Shown here piece after piece: positions 1-7,830 of a DNA stretch of 60,454 bases. A program made the position numbers and the translations under genes. The stretch's first letter is position 1; every line of letters begins with the position of its first letter. The notes below the pieces were generated by a model. It worked only from the letters and a program-made list of their open reading frames with translations. It was not told where the DNA came from and searched no databases. Source of the stretch: Cyanobacteria bacterium RI_101 (GTDB lineage: Bacteria; Cyanobacteriota; Cyanobacteriia; Cyanobacteriales; Microcystaceae); contig WGLZ01000041.1 of the NCBI GenBank assembly GCA_016471375.1, positions 1 to 60,454 of the forward strand, in the 5' to 3' direction.

Positions 1-1
1 C

Positions 2-280
2 GCCGACCAGTTCCTCGTCAGCAATTTACCGACTCTGTTTACGCCCAATGCCGGTAAGGTCGCCTTCCTCAGCGAGAGCCGGATTCAAGCGATCCTCACC
101 CCCAGCGTGCTGGCTAACCCCGGCGACGCGGCGGTGTTTACCAACGGCAGTAACGACCGGACTTTCCTGAGCCTTAACGGCGCTACTCCCGGTTTCCAAG
201 CCAACGAAGACGCTCTCATCGAACTGCGCAACTTCGCCCTAGTGGGAACCCTCACCGCGGCTAACTTTACCCTTTCCTAG
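2..280 (+). CDS. C-terminal part of a bluetail-domain surface protein (5' end outside window)
   Basis: The frame is open from the left edge and ends at a TAG at 278-280, giving 92 residues without a start. The end pattern (FLSLNGATPGFQANEDALIE, then an N-F-A-L-V-G-T-L segment) matches the C-terminal domain of cyanobacterial RTX/Calx-beta surface proteins often called the bluetail domain. Compare the tail of the ELWxxDGT protein at 21428-23861, which has STYLIVNDGTAGFQSANDLV. It is probably exported; the N-terminal repeats lie outside the window. A good intrinsic terminator follows about 40 bases downstream. The family is recognised by pattern only. Confidence 0.7.
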   Translation, partial: ADQFLVSNLPTLFTPNAGKVAFLSESRIQAILTPSVLANPGDAAVFTNGSNDRTFLSLNGATPGFQANEDALIELRNFALVGTLTAANFTLS

Positions 281-317
281 ACGTTAAAGTTAGTCAAATA
301 AAACCTCCAGTTGATGA

Positions 318-346
318 GGCGGGCCTTTGGCTCGCCTTTTTTGTTT
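318..346 (+). terminator. Rho-independent terminator of the bluetail-type gene
   Basis: An 8-bp stem, GGCGGGCC (318-325) with GGCTCGCC (329-336), one G-U pair and a TTT loop, is followed by six T (337-342), G and TTT. It lies 38 bases after the upstream stop codon. Confidence 0.85.
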
Positions 347-470
347 GCGCAATGGCGGCGCTTAAACCGACATTCCGTCGGTTCGGAACTCTGCTGAGCT
401 ATTTTCTCAATGAGCCTCAAATCCTGACCCCGTAAGCCCTAGCCTTATGGGAATTAGCAAGATAGGCGAT

Positions 471-839
471 CTAAAAGCCGGGACAAACCGCCAGCGCCGC
501 TTCCAGTTCCTTTAGGGCCGGCGCCGGCCAGTAGCCCTCAAAACCCCGGCCTGTGGTTAAGATAAACCGTAGGTCGTAACTCGTAACGAAACCTTCCGCC
601 TCCAGCCAGATCCCTTCCCCCTCCAGTTCGCAACAGAGGCGCTCTTCCGCCATCACATGCTCCGCTAGATCTTGGAAGGTCTGACGGATTTCTGCTAGTA
701 GCCGGGCTAAAGTCTCAGCTTCTTCTTGCGTCAACTCTACCGCCCAACCTTCGCCTCCCACCAGCGCCGGGTATTGGGGCGCCAAGCTATTCCAGCCCAA
801 CCGCCAGCCCATGCCTTCTCGGCGCCAGACTTGAGCCAT
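471..839 (-). CDS. DUF1818 family protein
   Basis: A 122-aa soluble protein whose pattern (RREGMGWRLGW, then YPALVGGEGWAVELT, W-L-E-A-E-G-F, LRFILTTGRGFEG) fits DUF1818, a small family almost confined to cyanobacteria and of unknown function. It is full length. It is the last gene of a minus-strand operon, rpoZ - secreted protein - DUF1818, and starts 5 bases after the stop of the gene before it. Linkage of DUF1818 to rpoZ is common in cyanobacteria, which supports the call. No catalytic motif is visible. Confidence 0.8.
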   Translation of the reverse strand: MAQVWRREGMGWRLGWNSLAPQYPALVGGEGWAVELTQEEAETLARLLAEIRQTFQDLAEHVMAEERLCCELEGEGIWLEAEGFVTSYDLRFILTTGRGFEGYWPAPALKELEAALAVCPGF

Positions 840-844
840 TTTTC

Positions 845-1429
845 CTAAGGAAGAAGCAGTTGAGCGTCCCCCGGCTGGGAAAGAGCGGGGCGATTGGGAT
901 CCGCCGGGGTCGCGGGTCGGGACGGAGTCGTCGGTTGGGGTTTCGGCTCCGCCTTGGGTTGGGGCGGATGGTAGTTAATCACCAGCAGATCCACCAGGGC
1001 CAGGCGCTGTTGGCGGCTTAAGGCCCGGATGACCGCCGTGTCCGTCGCCAGAGGATTGGTTTGCAGAGTGGAATTGCCGGGATAGCGCTCCGGCTCCATC
1101 GGTTCGTTCAGACCTAAATAGTCCGCCAGGGTTAATTTCCAATCGAAGCGGTAGCGGGTTTGGCGCTTTTGAATATCCCGGTGGTAGCGAATCAAACGGC
1201 TAAGTAGGGTATGGTCGGGGTCTGGCTCGCCGTTGTCCTGACGGCGGTAGTTATTTTCTTTGGGTAGCTCCGGCAGTTGTTCGTAGATTTGCAGAGCGAT
1301 TTGCTCCACCGTTAAGGTTCCTACGGTTCCCGACGGCGCCTGGGCCCGGACGCCGCCCTGCAAGAAAAGGACGAGCGCTAAGGTTAAGACCCCAAAACCC
1401 CATCGGCGCCGCCAGCGGTTTCCCGTCAT
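845..1429 (-). CDS. Exported protein of unknown function between rpoZ and DUF1818
   Basis: A 194-aa protein with a signal peptide: a basic start (MTGNRWRRRWG), a hydrophobic stretch (about residues 11-24), then a cleavage-like RAQA. The middle is charged with conserved-looking blocks (LTVEQIALQIYEQLPELP; YHRDIQKRQTRYRFDWKLTL; LADYLGLNE). The last 45 residues are proline-rich. I chose the ATG at 1427-1429, preceded by a strong GGGGAG ribosome site, over a longer frame from 1501 that would overlap rpoZ. It resembles conserved cyanobacterial exported proteins but I cannot name the family. Confidence 0.7.
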   Translation of the reverse strand: MTGNRWRRRWGFGVLTLALVLFLQGGVRAQAPSGTVGTLTVEQIALQIYEQLPELPKENNYRRQDNGEPDPDHTLLSRLIRYHRDIQKRQTRYRFDWKLTLADYLGLNEPMEPERYPGNSTLQTNPLATDTAVIRALSRQQRLALVDLLVINYHPPQPKAEPKPQPTTPSRPATPADPNRPALSQPGDAQLLLP

Positions 1430-1454
1430 ATCTCCCCTTCCTGGTTCTAAAATT

Positions 1455-1685
1455 CTAATCTCGGATAATGCCCGGCTGGGTAATCTCGTCGGACATTTCA
1501 ATCACCGCCCGGATGACCGGTTTCATCAGGGGATCGTCGGAGAGGTCGTTGTCCGGCTCTTCCCGAATCCTTTTGGCCCGCTCCGCCACCCGGACGGTGA
1601 TGCTGTAGCGGTTGGAGGCGGCCTGAAGAAGTTCTTCTGACCGATACATGACATGGGAGGAATCTAAGACTATTCTTTTGTGCAT
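1455..1685 (-). CDS. rpoZ: DNA-directed RNA polymerase subunit omega
   Basis: A 76-aa protein with the cyanobacterial omega pattern: [20 protein letters not shown] at residues 13-32, [11 protein letters not shown], then [18 protein letters not shown] and a TQPGIIRD end. Omega helps fold and assemble the beta' subunit and, in cyanobacteria, supports sigma recruitment. Length is normal for the phylum. It is the first gene of the operon running to DUF1818. The 185-base gap to the divergent rfbD gene should hold both promoters. Confidence 0.95.
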   Translation of the reverse strand: MHKRIVLDSSHVMYRSEELLQAASNRYSITVRVAERAKRIREEPDNDLSDDPLMKPVIRAVIEMSDEITQPGIIRD

Positions 1686-1870
1686 AGATCAGGCGGAAAA
1701 CGCTAAAGCTCCAGTTTAGCTTAAGAGAACCTTGAGAAAGCCCCCGCCTCTCCTTTCCGGGGGAAAACCGATCCAATTCCCCCAAGGTTGGGGGCTTGTT
1801 CCACTGAGCGCCGCCGCAATCGTGCTAGATCCTTAGAAGCGAACTTTAGGGGGAAGCCCCAGCTTTAACC

Positions 1871-2749
1871 ATGACCAAACTTCTCCTCCTCGGCGCCCAG
1901 GGACAAGTGGGGCAAGAACTTCAACAAACTTTAGCTCCGCTAGGGGAGGTGGTGGCCCTCGACCGGGCCCAACTGGATTTAACCCAGGAGGGGGATCTGC
2001 GGGAATTTCTACACAGTCAAGCGCCGGCCGTTGTGGTTAACGCCGCGGCCTACACCGCCGTGGATCGGGCGGAACAGGAGCCAGAATTAGCTGAGGCGGT
2101 AAACGCTCGGGTTCCCCAGATTTTGGCGGAGGAGAGCCAAACCCTCGGCGCTTATTTAATCCACATTTCCACGGACTACGTCTTTGACGGACAAAAAAAC
2201 TCGCCCTATCTAGAAACCGACCCCACGGCGCCGTTGGGGGTTTACGGGGAAAGTAAACTAGCGGGGGAGCGGGCGATTCTAAAAACCGGCGCTGAAGCTT
2301 TGATTCTCCGCACCGCTTGGGTCTATGGGGTTTACGGCCAGGGCAATTTTGTCAAAACCATGCTCCGTTTGGGCAAGGAGCGCCGTCAGCTAAAGGTCGT
2401 CGTCGATCAAGTCGGCTCTCCTACTTGGGCCAAGGATATCGCCTCGGCGCTGGCCCGATTGATTCCCCAACGGGCGACGGGAATTTATCACTTTACCAAC
2501 AGCGGCGCGGCCAGTTGGTATGACTTTGCGACGGCGATCTTTGCCGAAGCCCGGGCCCTCGGCGCCGTTCTGGAAGTGAAGGAGGTTCTCCCGATTCCCA
2601 CCTCCGCCTATCCCACCCCCGCCCGCCGCCCGGCCTATTCCGTTCTCTCCTGGGAAAAAACCGCCGCCGCCCTCGGCGCTTATCCTCCCCATTGGCGAGA
2701 GTCTTTGAGGCAAATGTTAGTTGAGGCGAAAGCGGAGGGTCTATTTTAA
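1871..2749 (+). CDS. rfbD: dTDP-4-dehydrorhamnose reductase
   Basis: A 292-aa extended short-chain dehydrogenase making the last step of dTDP-L-rhamnose synthesis, the NAD(P)H reduction of dTDP-4-dehydro-6-deoxy-L-mannose. Visible are the Rossmann motif GAQGQVGQEL (residues 8-17), the VVNAAAYTAVDRAE strand, HISTDYVFDG and the catalytic YGESK (Tyr about 124, Lys about 128). The C-terminal PTPARRPAYSVL block is typical of RfbD. The partner epimerase rfbC is 34 kb away, at 36149. Rhamnose here would go to surface polysaccharide. Confidence 0.95.
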   Translation: MTKLLLLGAQGQVGQELQQTLAPLGEVVALDRAQLDLTQEGDLREFLHSQAPAVVVNAAAYTAVDRAEQEPELAEAVNARVPQILAEESQTLGAYLIHISTDYVFDGQKNSPYLETDPTAPLGVYGESKLAGERAILKTGAEALILRTAWVYGVYGQGNFVKTMLRLGKERRQLKVVVDQVGSPTWAKDIASALARLIPQRATGIYHFTNSGAASWYDFATAIFAEARALGAVLEVKEVLPIPTSAYPTPARRPAYSVLSWEKTAAALGAYPPHWRESLRQMLVEAKAEGLF

Positions 2750-2876
2750 GAAAGGCAGAGCGAGGCGTGACCGCGCCACTTTTTCAGACTCCGACAAACT
2801 GGTCGGAACTAACCGCTAAATGTCTGACAATATTGCAGTAGAATATCTTGTAGACACTTGCCACGGCATAAGTAGC

Positions 2877-3140
2877 ATGAATATATTAACCAAAAAGGCT
2901 TTTTGGCGAGGTGTGACCCGCGTCTTAGATCTTGGCGCAGTCAGTCTAGCCGCTTCGCCCCTTCGCCAACGTTATATTTCCGCGGCGGGACGCCTGAGTA
3001 GTAGTCGCTCCTTAATTTCTTGTCCTGAGAGCGTCGACTCTCGCGCTTTACGCTCCGACTTCGCCGCGGTCGGGAATGATTTACGGAAGGCGATGGGGCC
3101 AAACGCCCTTCATCGGAGTTTTTTGTCTAACAAGGACTAG
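2877..3140 (+). CDS. Small protein paired with a DUF2335 membrane protein
   Basis: An 87-aa basic protein from the ATG at 2877. An in-frame ATG at 2820 would add 19 residues; I prefer 2877 because the recognisable block (LTKKAFWRGVTRVLDLGA) starts there. The second block is DSRALRSDFAAVGNDLRKAM. From memory, small proteins with this FW-x-G-V-x-x-V-x-D and ALRSDW-x-AVG-x-DL-x-x-A-M pattern occur in many bacteria without known function. It lies 8 bases before the DUF2335 gene. The middle (residues about 25-50) is low in conserved pattern. No signal peptide is seen. Confidence 0.55.
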   Translation: MNILTKKAFWRGVTRVLDLGAVSLAASPLRQRYISAAGRLSSSRSLISCPESVDSRALRSDFAAVGNDLRKAMGPNALHRSFLSNKD

Positions 3141-3148
3141 ACCGCATC

Positions 3149-3742
3149 ATGGCTAGCGATGATCTTCACGATCAAGCTCAAGAAGAGAAAACGTCAGAGC
3201 TAATCCCGGCCAAAGTTGTCGAAGACTTAACGGAGTTGGCAAGCGATGTCAGCCAGTTAAAGGATATTTTATCTCAGGAGGTTATAGGAATTAAAAAAGT
3301 CGAGAGATATTTGGAATATTCGAGTCCTATCCCTCCTCCAGAGATTTTTCAAGGTTATGAAGATGTTTTGTCCGGTAGCGCCGACCGAATTTTAAAGATG
3401 GCGGAGAAACAAATTGAGCATCGTCTAGCCGCTGAAATTAAACAGTTAGAGCACAGAATAAAAACAGAATCAAAGCTTGTTGACAGTGAGATAAAACTCA
3501 ACTATTTAGGGTTATGTAGCGGTTTTATTATCGCTATTCTGGGGTTATCCGGCGCTGTTTACTTGGGAGCGAATGACAGACCGGTTTCCTCCGGCGTTCT
3601 TTCTGTGGGAACATTGGCGAGTTTGGTGAGCGTTTTTGTCAGTGGCAAGTCAGGCGTTAAGAAACAATCAACTTCTGAGAACGATTCCGACAGAAACGGT
3701 GATAATGGGGAAGAAACGGCGCCGTCCTCTAGTAATTTGTAA
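3149..3742 (+). CDS. DUF2335 family membrane protein
   Basis: A 197-aa protein with an acidic N-terminus, then PPPEIFQGYEDVLSGSADRI (about residues 61-80), the signature of DUF2335. A coiled-coil-like segment (EKQIEHRLAAEIKQLEHRIK) and two membrane segments (about 119-140 and 147-167) follow, then a hydrophilic tail rich in Ser, Asp and Gly. The DUF2335 function is not established. An AAGGA ribosome site lies 13 bases before the ATG. Base use is less GC-rich than in the flanking genes, which suggests transfer with the small gene before it. Confidence 0.75.
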   Translation: MASDDLHDQAQEEKTSELIPAKVVEDLTELASDVSQLKDILSQEVIGIKKVERYLEYSSPIPPPEIFQGYEDVLSGSADRILKMAEKQIEHRLAAEIKQLEHRIKTESKLVDSEIKLNYLGLCSGFIIAILGLSGAVYLGANDRPVSSGVLSVGTLASLVSVFVSGKSGVKKQSTSENDSDRNGDNGEETAPSSSNL

Positions 3743-4115
3743 GGTTGCTTATAGAGAATAATCAGTTTAGCAATTAATCCAGAATAATAGAGCCTTCCAC
3801 AGCGCCGTGTCGGCAGTGAAATTCAACCGGCGCCGGAACAATCCGCTATTTCTCCAGAAACGGCGCCATCCTCTACTCATTCATCAGGCGCTGTCTTCTT
3901 GGACAAAGCGCCGGACGCCTTGGACAAAAATATGAAAACTTTCTGAGCGATTGGCGTTCAGAGAGAGATAAGGCGCAATCGTCTGGGAGCCGCCAATTTT
4001 ATAATACTCTTGCTTGTAGACTTGAGAAGTTTTTTAAGCTCTTGCGACGCTGAATTAAGTCTCACACGCCTTTCATCCCGACGCTGGGTAGAGAGCGGGA
4101 CCTCCCGGCTTTAAG
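3743..4115. other. Gene-free 373-base interval with a start-less reading frame
   Basis: No complete gene. On the plus strand, about 3806-3946, a frame with no start codon ends at TGA and encodes GSEIQPAPEQSAISPETAPS followed by a short hydrophilic end. The ETAPSS segment echoes the tail of the DUF2335 protein (EETAPSSSNL), so this may be a decayed second tail. The rest holds several GGCGCC-type sites and no clear promoter or terminator. Confidence 0.35.
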
Positions 4116-5141
4116 TTAAAACTCCTCTTCCTCTTCCCCGTACTGACTTTGGAGAGTCTGGTGACCCCGCCGTCGGGACAACCGTCGATACTTTTTCGTC
4201 GCCAGTTTAGGCTCGTACTGAAGCGCCCCTTCGGCGCCGCTTTTGACCTTGAGGGTCGCTTCCAAAGAACGGGACTTTTGGCTCTGGCGCTCTAGGGCCT
4301 CTTCCAAAAATTTGAGGTAATGGGGGTAGCGCTCCCAGTCCGCGGTTAACCGACATTGGGGTTCCCCCCGGTGCAGGCAGTCGTTGAAAAAACAGGCGCC
4401 CTGGGCTAATTGGCTTTTGACTTCGGGAAAATAGGCGATCAGCTCCGCCGGCGCCGCGTCTAGATCTGGCTGGTTAAACCCCGGCGTGTCCGCCAAGAGT
4501 CCCCCCTGAGGGAGTTCAAACAGTTCCACATGGCGGGTGGTGTGACGCCCCCGTTGCAATTTGCCGGAGACTTGACTGACCCGTTGAGCGCCGTCGGGAA
4601 TCAGGGCGTTAATGAGGCTGGATTTGCCGACGCCGGAGGGGCCCGCTAAGATGGTAATTTTGTCCTGTAAATATTCTGCCAGAGTGTCTAGCCCGTCCCC
4701 GGTGACGGCGCTGACGGCTAAGCTTTCATAGCCCCAGTTCCTCAGACGGTTTTGCCAGTGTTTTAGGGTCTTCTCGTCGATTAAATCCCGTTTACTAAAA
4801 CAGATCAAGACCTTCAGCGCCGCGGATTCCGCCTTAACCAAAAAACGACTCACCTGCCAGGGTTCCGGGCTGGGTTCCAGTAGAGAGAAAACCAAGAGAA
4901 TTTGGTCGGCGTTGGCCACCGGGGGGCGGGAGAATTCGCTCCGGCGGGGCAACACTTCGGCGATGGCGGGAGCGTCGTCTTCGGAGTCTAATTTCACCCG
5001 ATCCCCCACCAAAACGGTCTGCCCAATTTTTTTTAACCGCGAGCGCCGGGTGCAGAGGAGAGGGGGCGCGTCTCCGACTTTGACCCAGTAATAATTGGCT
5101 TGAATGGCGGTGACGACGCCGTATGGTCGGGAAGGGGTCAT
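4116..5141 (-). CDS. rsgA: Small ribosomal subunit biogenesis GTPase RsgA
   Basis: A 341-aa circularly permuted GTPase that checks late maturation of the 30S subunit. An OB-fold N-terminus (about 1-70) precedes G motifs in permuted order: a NKxD-like SKRD, SAVTGDGL, then the P-loop GPSGVGKSSLINAL (about 168), T-T-R-H and DTPGF. The zinc site C-x4-C-x-H-x5-C is present (CFFNDCLHRGEPQC). The usual Asn of NKxD is Ser here. The basic C-terminus (KKYRRLSRRRG) fits rRNA binding. It is last in the dnaJ - tusA - rsgA operon, 7 bases after tusA. Confidence 0.95.
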   Translation of the reverse strand: MTPSRPYGVVTAIQANYYWVKVGDAPPLLCTRRSRLKKIGQTVLVGDRVKLDSEDDAPAIAEVLPRRSEFSRPPVANADQILLVFSLLEPSPEPWQVSRFLVKAESAALKVLICFSKRDLIDEKTLKHWQNRLRNWGYESLAVSAVTGDGLDTLAEYLQDKITILAGPSGVGKSSLINALIPDGAQRVSQVSGKLQRGRHTTRHVELFELPQGGLLADTPGFNQPDLDAAPAELIAYFPEVKSQLAQGACFFNDCLHRGEPQCRLTADWERYPHYLKFLEEALERQSQKSRSLEATLKVKSGAEGALQYEPKLATKKYRRLSRRRGHQTLQSQYGEEEEEF

Positions 5142-5148
5142 ACTCCCC

Positions 5149-5388
5149 CTAGGGAACCTGAATGGTCAGACGATAACCGGAGCCGTCCGCTAGAGGCTCA
5201 AGGGTCTGGGCGGTAAACCCCTCCAGAGTCAGGCTATGGGGCACCTGCTCCGTCGGCTCCCCCCCGTCTAAATCCACCGCTAGAGTTTGACCCGATTGCA
5301 GTTGGGAGAGTTTAAGCTTCGCGCGCACAAAGTTGATGGGGCAGGGGGTGCCCCGTAGGTCAAGGTAAACCGGCTCTAGGGCGCTCAT
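5149..5388 (-). CDS. TusA-family sulfur carrier/sulfurtransferase
   Basis: A 79-aa protein of the SirA/TusA fold, with the signature [19 protein letters not shown] at residues 9-27 holding the reactive Cys. TusA normally has CPxP; here the second proline is Asn (CPIN), a form I recall from cyanobacterial homologues next to dnaJ. Its start codon overlaps the dnaJ stop (ATGA at 5385-5388, read on the minus strand), so translation is probably coupled. The substrate is unknown; tRNA thiolation as in E. coli TusA should not be assumed. Confidence 0.85.
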   Translation of the reverse strand: MSALEPVYLDLRGTPCPINFVRAKLKLSQLQSGQTLAVDLDGGEPTEQVPHSLTLEGFTAQTLEPLADGSGYRLTIQVP

Positions 5389-6512
5389 TTGTGGAATAAA
5401 CTCCCTAAAAAGCCTTCCAATCCTCCCTTGCCGTGGCTTTCTCCCTTGATGGTGGCTAGGCGCTCCAGCAATTCCCGCTCTTCGTTATTGACTCGGGTAG
5501 GAATATTAACGCGCACAGTGATTAAATGATCTCCCCGGAGAGTGGCGTTGCCCAACTTAGGCACGCCCTTATCCTCTAGGGTTAAAACCGTGTTGGGCTG
5601 AGTGCCCGGAGGAATGGTTAGCTCCGCCTCGCCGTCCACGGTTTCCACCTTGAGGCGACAACCGAGAATGGCTTGCAGGTAACTGATTTCTAGATCGGAG
5701 CGGATGTTAATCCCTTCCCGGACAAACTGTTTATCCGCCTCCACCATGAGGTAAACGTAAAGATCCCCCGGAGGGCCGCCCCGGAGACCGGCGTCCCCTT
5801 CCTTAGAAACCCGCAGGCGGGTGCCGTCGTCCACCCCCGCGGGAATGGTGATTTTTAGTTTTTTTGTTTCCTGCTTACGCCCGGCGCCGTTACAACTTTC
5901 GCACTTTTCTTCAATGACTTCCCCGGCGCCGTTACAGGTCGGACAGGCGGAGACCTGGGCGAAACTGCCGAAGGGGGTGCGGGTGGCTCGACGCACTTGA
6001 CCGGCGCCGTTGCAGGTGCCGCAGGTTTTAGCGCCGGTTCCCGGCTTGGCGCCCGCGCCGTTACAGGCGACGCAGGTTTCGAGGTGGGGGATCCGAATTT
6101 CCTTTTCGCCCCCAAAAATCGCTTCCCGGAAACTGAGGCGCAGATCCAATCTCAGGTCGTCTCCCCGGGCCGGCCCCGACCGTCGGCGCCCCGTTTGACC
6201 CGTTCCCATGCCCCCAAAACCGCCGAAAATCGTCTCGAAAATATCGGCGATGCCGCCCATATCCACGTCGCCAAAGCCCTGGGCCCCGGCGCCGCCGACC
6301 CCGGCCTCTCCAAAGCGGTCGTAACGGGCCCGCACTTCGTCCTCGGAGAGCACTTCGTAGGCGCGGTTAATTTCCTTAAATTTCTCCTCGGCGCCGGGTT
6401 CCCGGTTAACATCGGGGTGATACTTGCGCGCAAGGCGCCGGTAAGCCCGCTTGATGTCTTCTTTATTGGCGTCCCTCGCGACTCCGAGGATGTCGTAATA
6501 GTCCCCTGGCAT
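5385..6512 (-). CDS. dnaJ: Chaperone protein DnaJ (type I Hsp40)
   Basis: A 375-aa co-chaperone of DnaK. J domain (1-70) with HPD in RKYHPDVN, Gly/Phe-rich linker (about 75-125), four zinc-finger repeats of the form C-x2-CNGAG (CVAC, CGTC, CPTC, CESC), and the C-terminal substrate-binding domains. Full length, with all zinc cysteines present. No dnaK or grpE lies beside it in this window. First gene of the operon with tusA and rsgA. The 220 bases upstream (6513-6732) should hold its promoter; no CIRCE element was seen. Confidence 0.96.
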   Translation of the reverse strand: MPGDYYDILGVARDANKEDIKRAYRRLARKYHPDVNREPGAEEKFKEINRAYEVLSEDEVRARYDRFGEAGVGGAGAQGFGDVDMGGIADIFETIFGGFGGMGTGQTGRRRSGPARGDDLRLDLRLSFREAIFGGEKEIRIPHLETCVACNGAGAKPGTGAKTCGTCNGAGQVRRATRTPFGSFAQVSACPTCNGAGEVIEEKCESCNGAGRKQETKKLKITIPAGVDDGTRLRVSKEGDAGLRGGPPGDLYVYLMVEADKQFVREGINIRSDLEISYLQAILGCRLKVETVDGEAELTIPPGTQPNTVLTLEDKGVPKLGNATLRGDHLITVRVNIPTRVNNEERELLERLATIKGESHGKGGLEGFLGSLFHK

Positions 6513-6732
6513 AAGGCTGTCGTTAACTCGCTATAGTCGGTGGATAGGCTCTGTAGGATTTTACTGTAGCAAACTCTCGCCCGAAACTCCAGGGCGCTGA
6601 AGGAGGACGCTCTCGCTTTTGCCCGCCCCGCGCTTTCTCTGCTCTGAATCTAATGCTTTTGGGTCGGGGAAAACCGGCCAGTCGATTATTGATCTCGCAA
6701 GGGCAAAGCCCGTTAGCGCCGGGCGGCGCCGG

Positions 6733-7722
6733 TTAAAACATGAAACTATGGAGCAAGCTGAAGATAAAAGTGAGTTGAGCCACCAGCACGAGTAGATAGA
6801 CGATGACTCGGCTTCGAAAAATGGAGAGCATCAAGCCCATGCTTTTAATATCGATCATAGGCCCCAATACTAAAAAGGCTAATAGGGAACTGGTGGTGAA
6901 AGTGGAGGCGAAGGAGAGGGCGAAAAAGGAATCCACAGTAGAGCAGACGGAGACCAGCGCCGCTAGGAGCATCATGGCCAGAATGGAAGTGAGAGTGCCC
7001 TGTCCCAGGGTTAAGATAATCTCCCTCGGCACAAAAACCTGAATGGCCGCCGCGACGGCGCTACCGAGAATCAGCATCCCCCCCAATTCCCGCAACTCCT
7101 GGGTAACGTTGTCGAGAAATAACTGCCAGCGGTTGGGCAAGAGCGCCGCCGGCGGAGTTTCCTGTAAAAAGGCGTCTTCGAGGCGCCGGGGTTGGTCTTG
7201 ACCGAGAAAATAAGTGCCTGCCCGCAGGAGCGCCGGTTTTTCCGGTTCCGCGGGGGCCCGGAGTCTCTCGATTTTTTGGGCTAAGCGGGGTTGGAGGATG
7301 GGCGCGAGATCTTTTTGGAAGCTAAAGAGATAACTAATGATCAGGGTAATGAGTAGGGAAAAGACTAGACGGGCCAGCACAATTTCCGGTTGTCGGAAGG
7401 CGACCCAGGTAGACCAAATGACGACTGGATTTAAAGTCGGCGCCGCCAGGAGGAAGGCCACCGCCACGGAGGTGGGCAGTCCTTGGAGCAAAAAGCGCCG
7501 AGCTACGGGCACATTGCCGCATTCGCAGACGGGGAATAAAAAGCCGAGGCAACTCCCCGCGAGGGCGCCGAGGAAGGGATGGCGGGGCATGAGGGCGATC
7601 AGCTTTTTTTCATTGCTAAAAATTAACAAGGCGCTGGAGAGGAGCACCCCGATGGCGAGGAAGGGCAGGGCTTCCACCAAAAGACTCAGGAAAATGGTGA
7701 AGGCCTGATGGAGTTGGGTCAT
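6733..7722 (-). CDS. Permease of the COG0701 (DUF318) family
   Basis: A 329-aa inner-membrane protein with about eight hydrophobic segments and the family core PVCECGNVPVARRFLLQGLP near residue 65, followed by AAPTLNPVVIW. COG0701 includes ArsP-type exporters and many permeases of unknown cargo. A hydrophilic loop (about 155-200) splits the two halves. No arsenic, metal or thioredoxin-like partner gene is adjacent, so the substrate is unknown. It is transcribed alone, facing dnaJ in tandem. Confidence 0.85.
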   Translation of the reverse strand: MTQLHQAFTIFLSLLVEALPFLAIGVLLSSALLIFSNEKKLIALMPRHPFLGALAGSCLGFLFPVCECGNVPVARRFLLQGLPTSVAVAFLLAAPTLNPVVIWSTWVAFRQPEIVLARLVFSLLITLIISYLFSFQKDLAPILQPRLAQKIERLRAPAEPEKPALLRAGTYFLGQDQPRRLEDAFLQETPPAALLPNRWQLFLDNVTQELRELGGMLILGSAVAAAIQVFVPREIILTLGQGTLTSILAMMLLAALVSVCSTVDSFFALSFASTFTTSSLLAFLVLGPMIDIKSMGLMLSIFRSRVIVYLLVLVAQLTFIFSLLHSFMF

Positions 7723-7740
7723 AGAGCGTCAGGAGTAAGA

Positions 7741-7806
7741 GAGGGGGTTGGGGGGTGGGTTCTGATCTTGGGACTAACCCACCCCTAACCCCTCCAAGGA
7801 GGGGAA
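7741..7806. repeat. Intergenic palindromic repeat element, copy 1
   Basis: GGGGTTGGGGGGTGGGTT (from 7743) pairs imperfectly with AACCCACCCCTAACCCCT (7776-7793) across a short loop, and CCCCTCCAAGGAGGGG (7790-7805) follows. The G-rich/C-rich core and the CCTCC-GGAGG palindrome recur at 24101-24188 and 32553-32635, so this is a family, not a chance hairpin. Confidence 0.7.
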
Positions 7807-7830
7807 TTGGAAACTAAGAACCAACAGCGC

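Noticed and set aside
1498-1785. 95-codon minus-strand frame over rpoZ
   Set aside because: Out-of-frame shadow of rpoZ with Arg/Gly-rich sequence.
5997-6536. Plus-strand 179-codon frame opposite dnaJ
   Set aside because: Shadow of the dnaJ Gly-rich and zinc regions; no recognisable domain.
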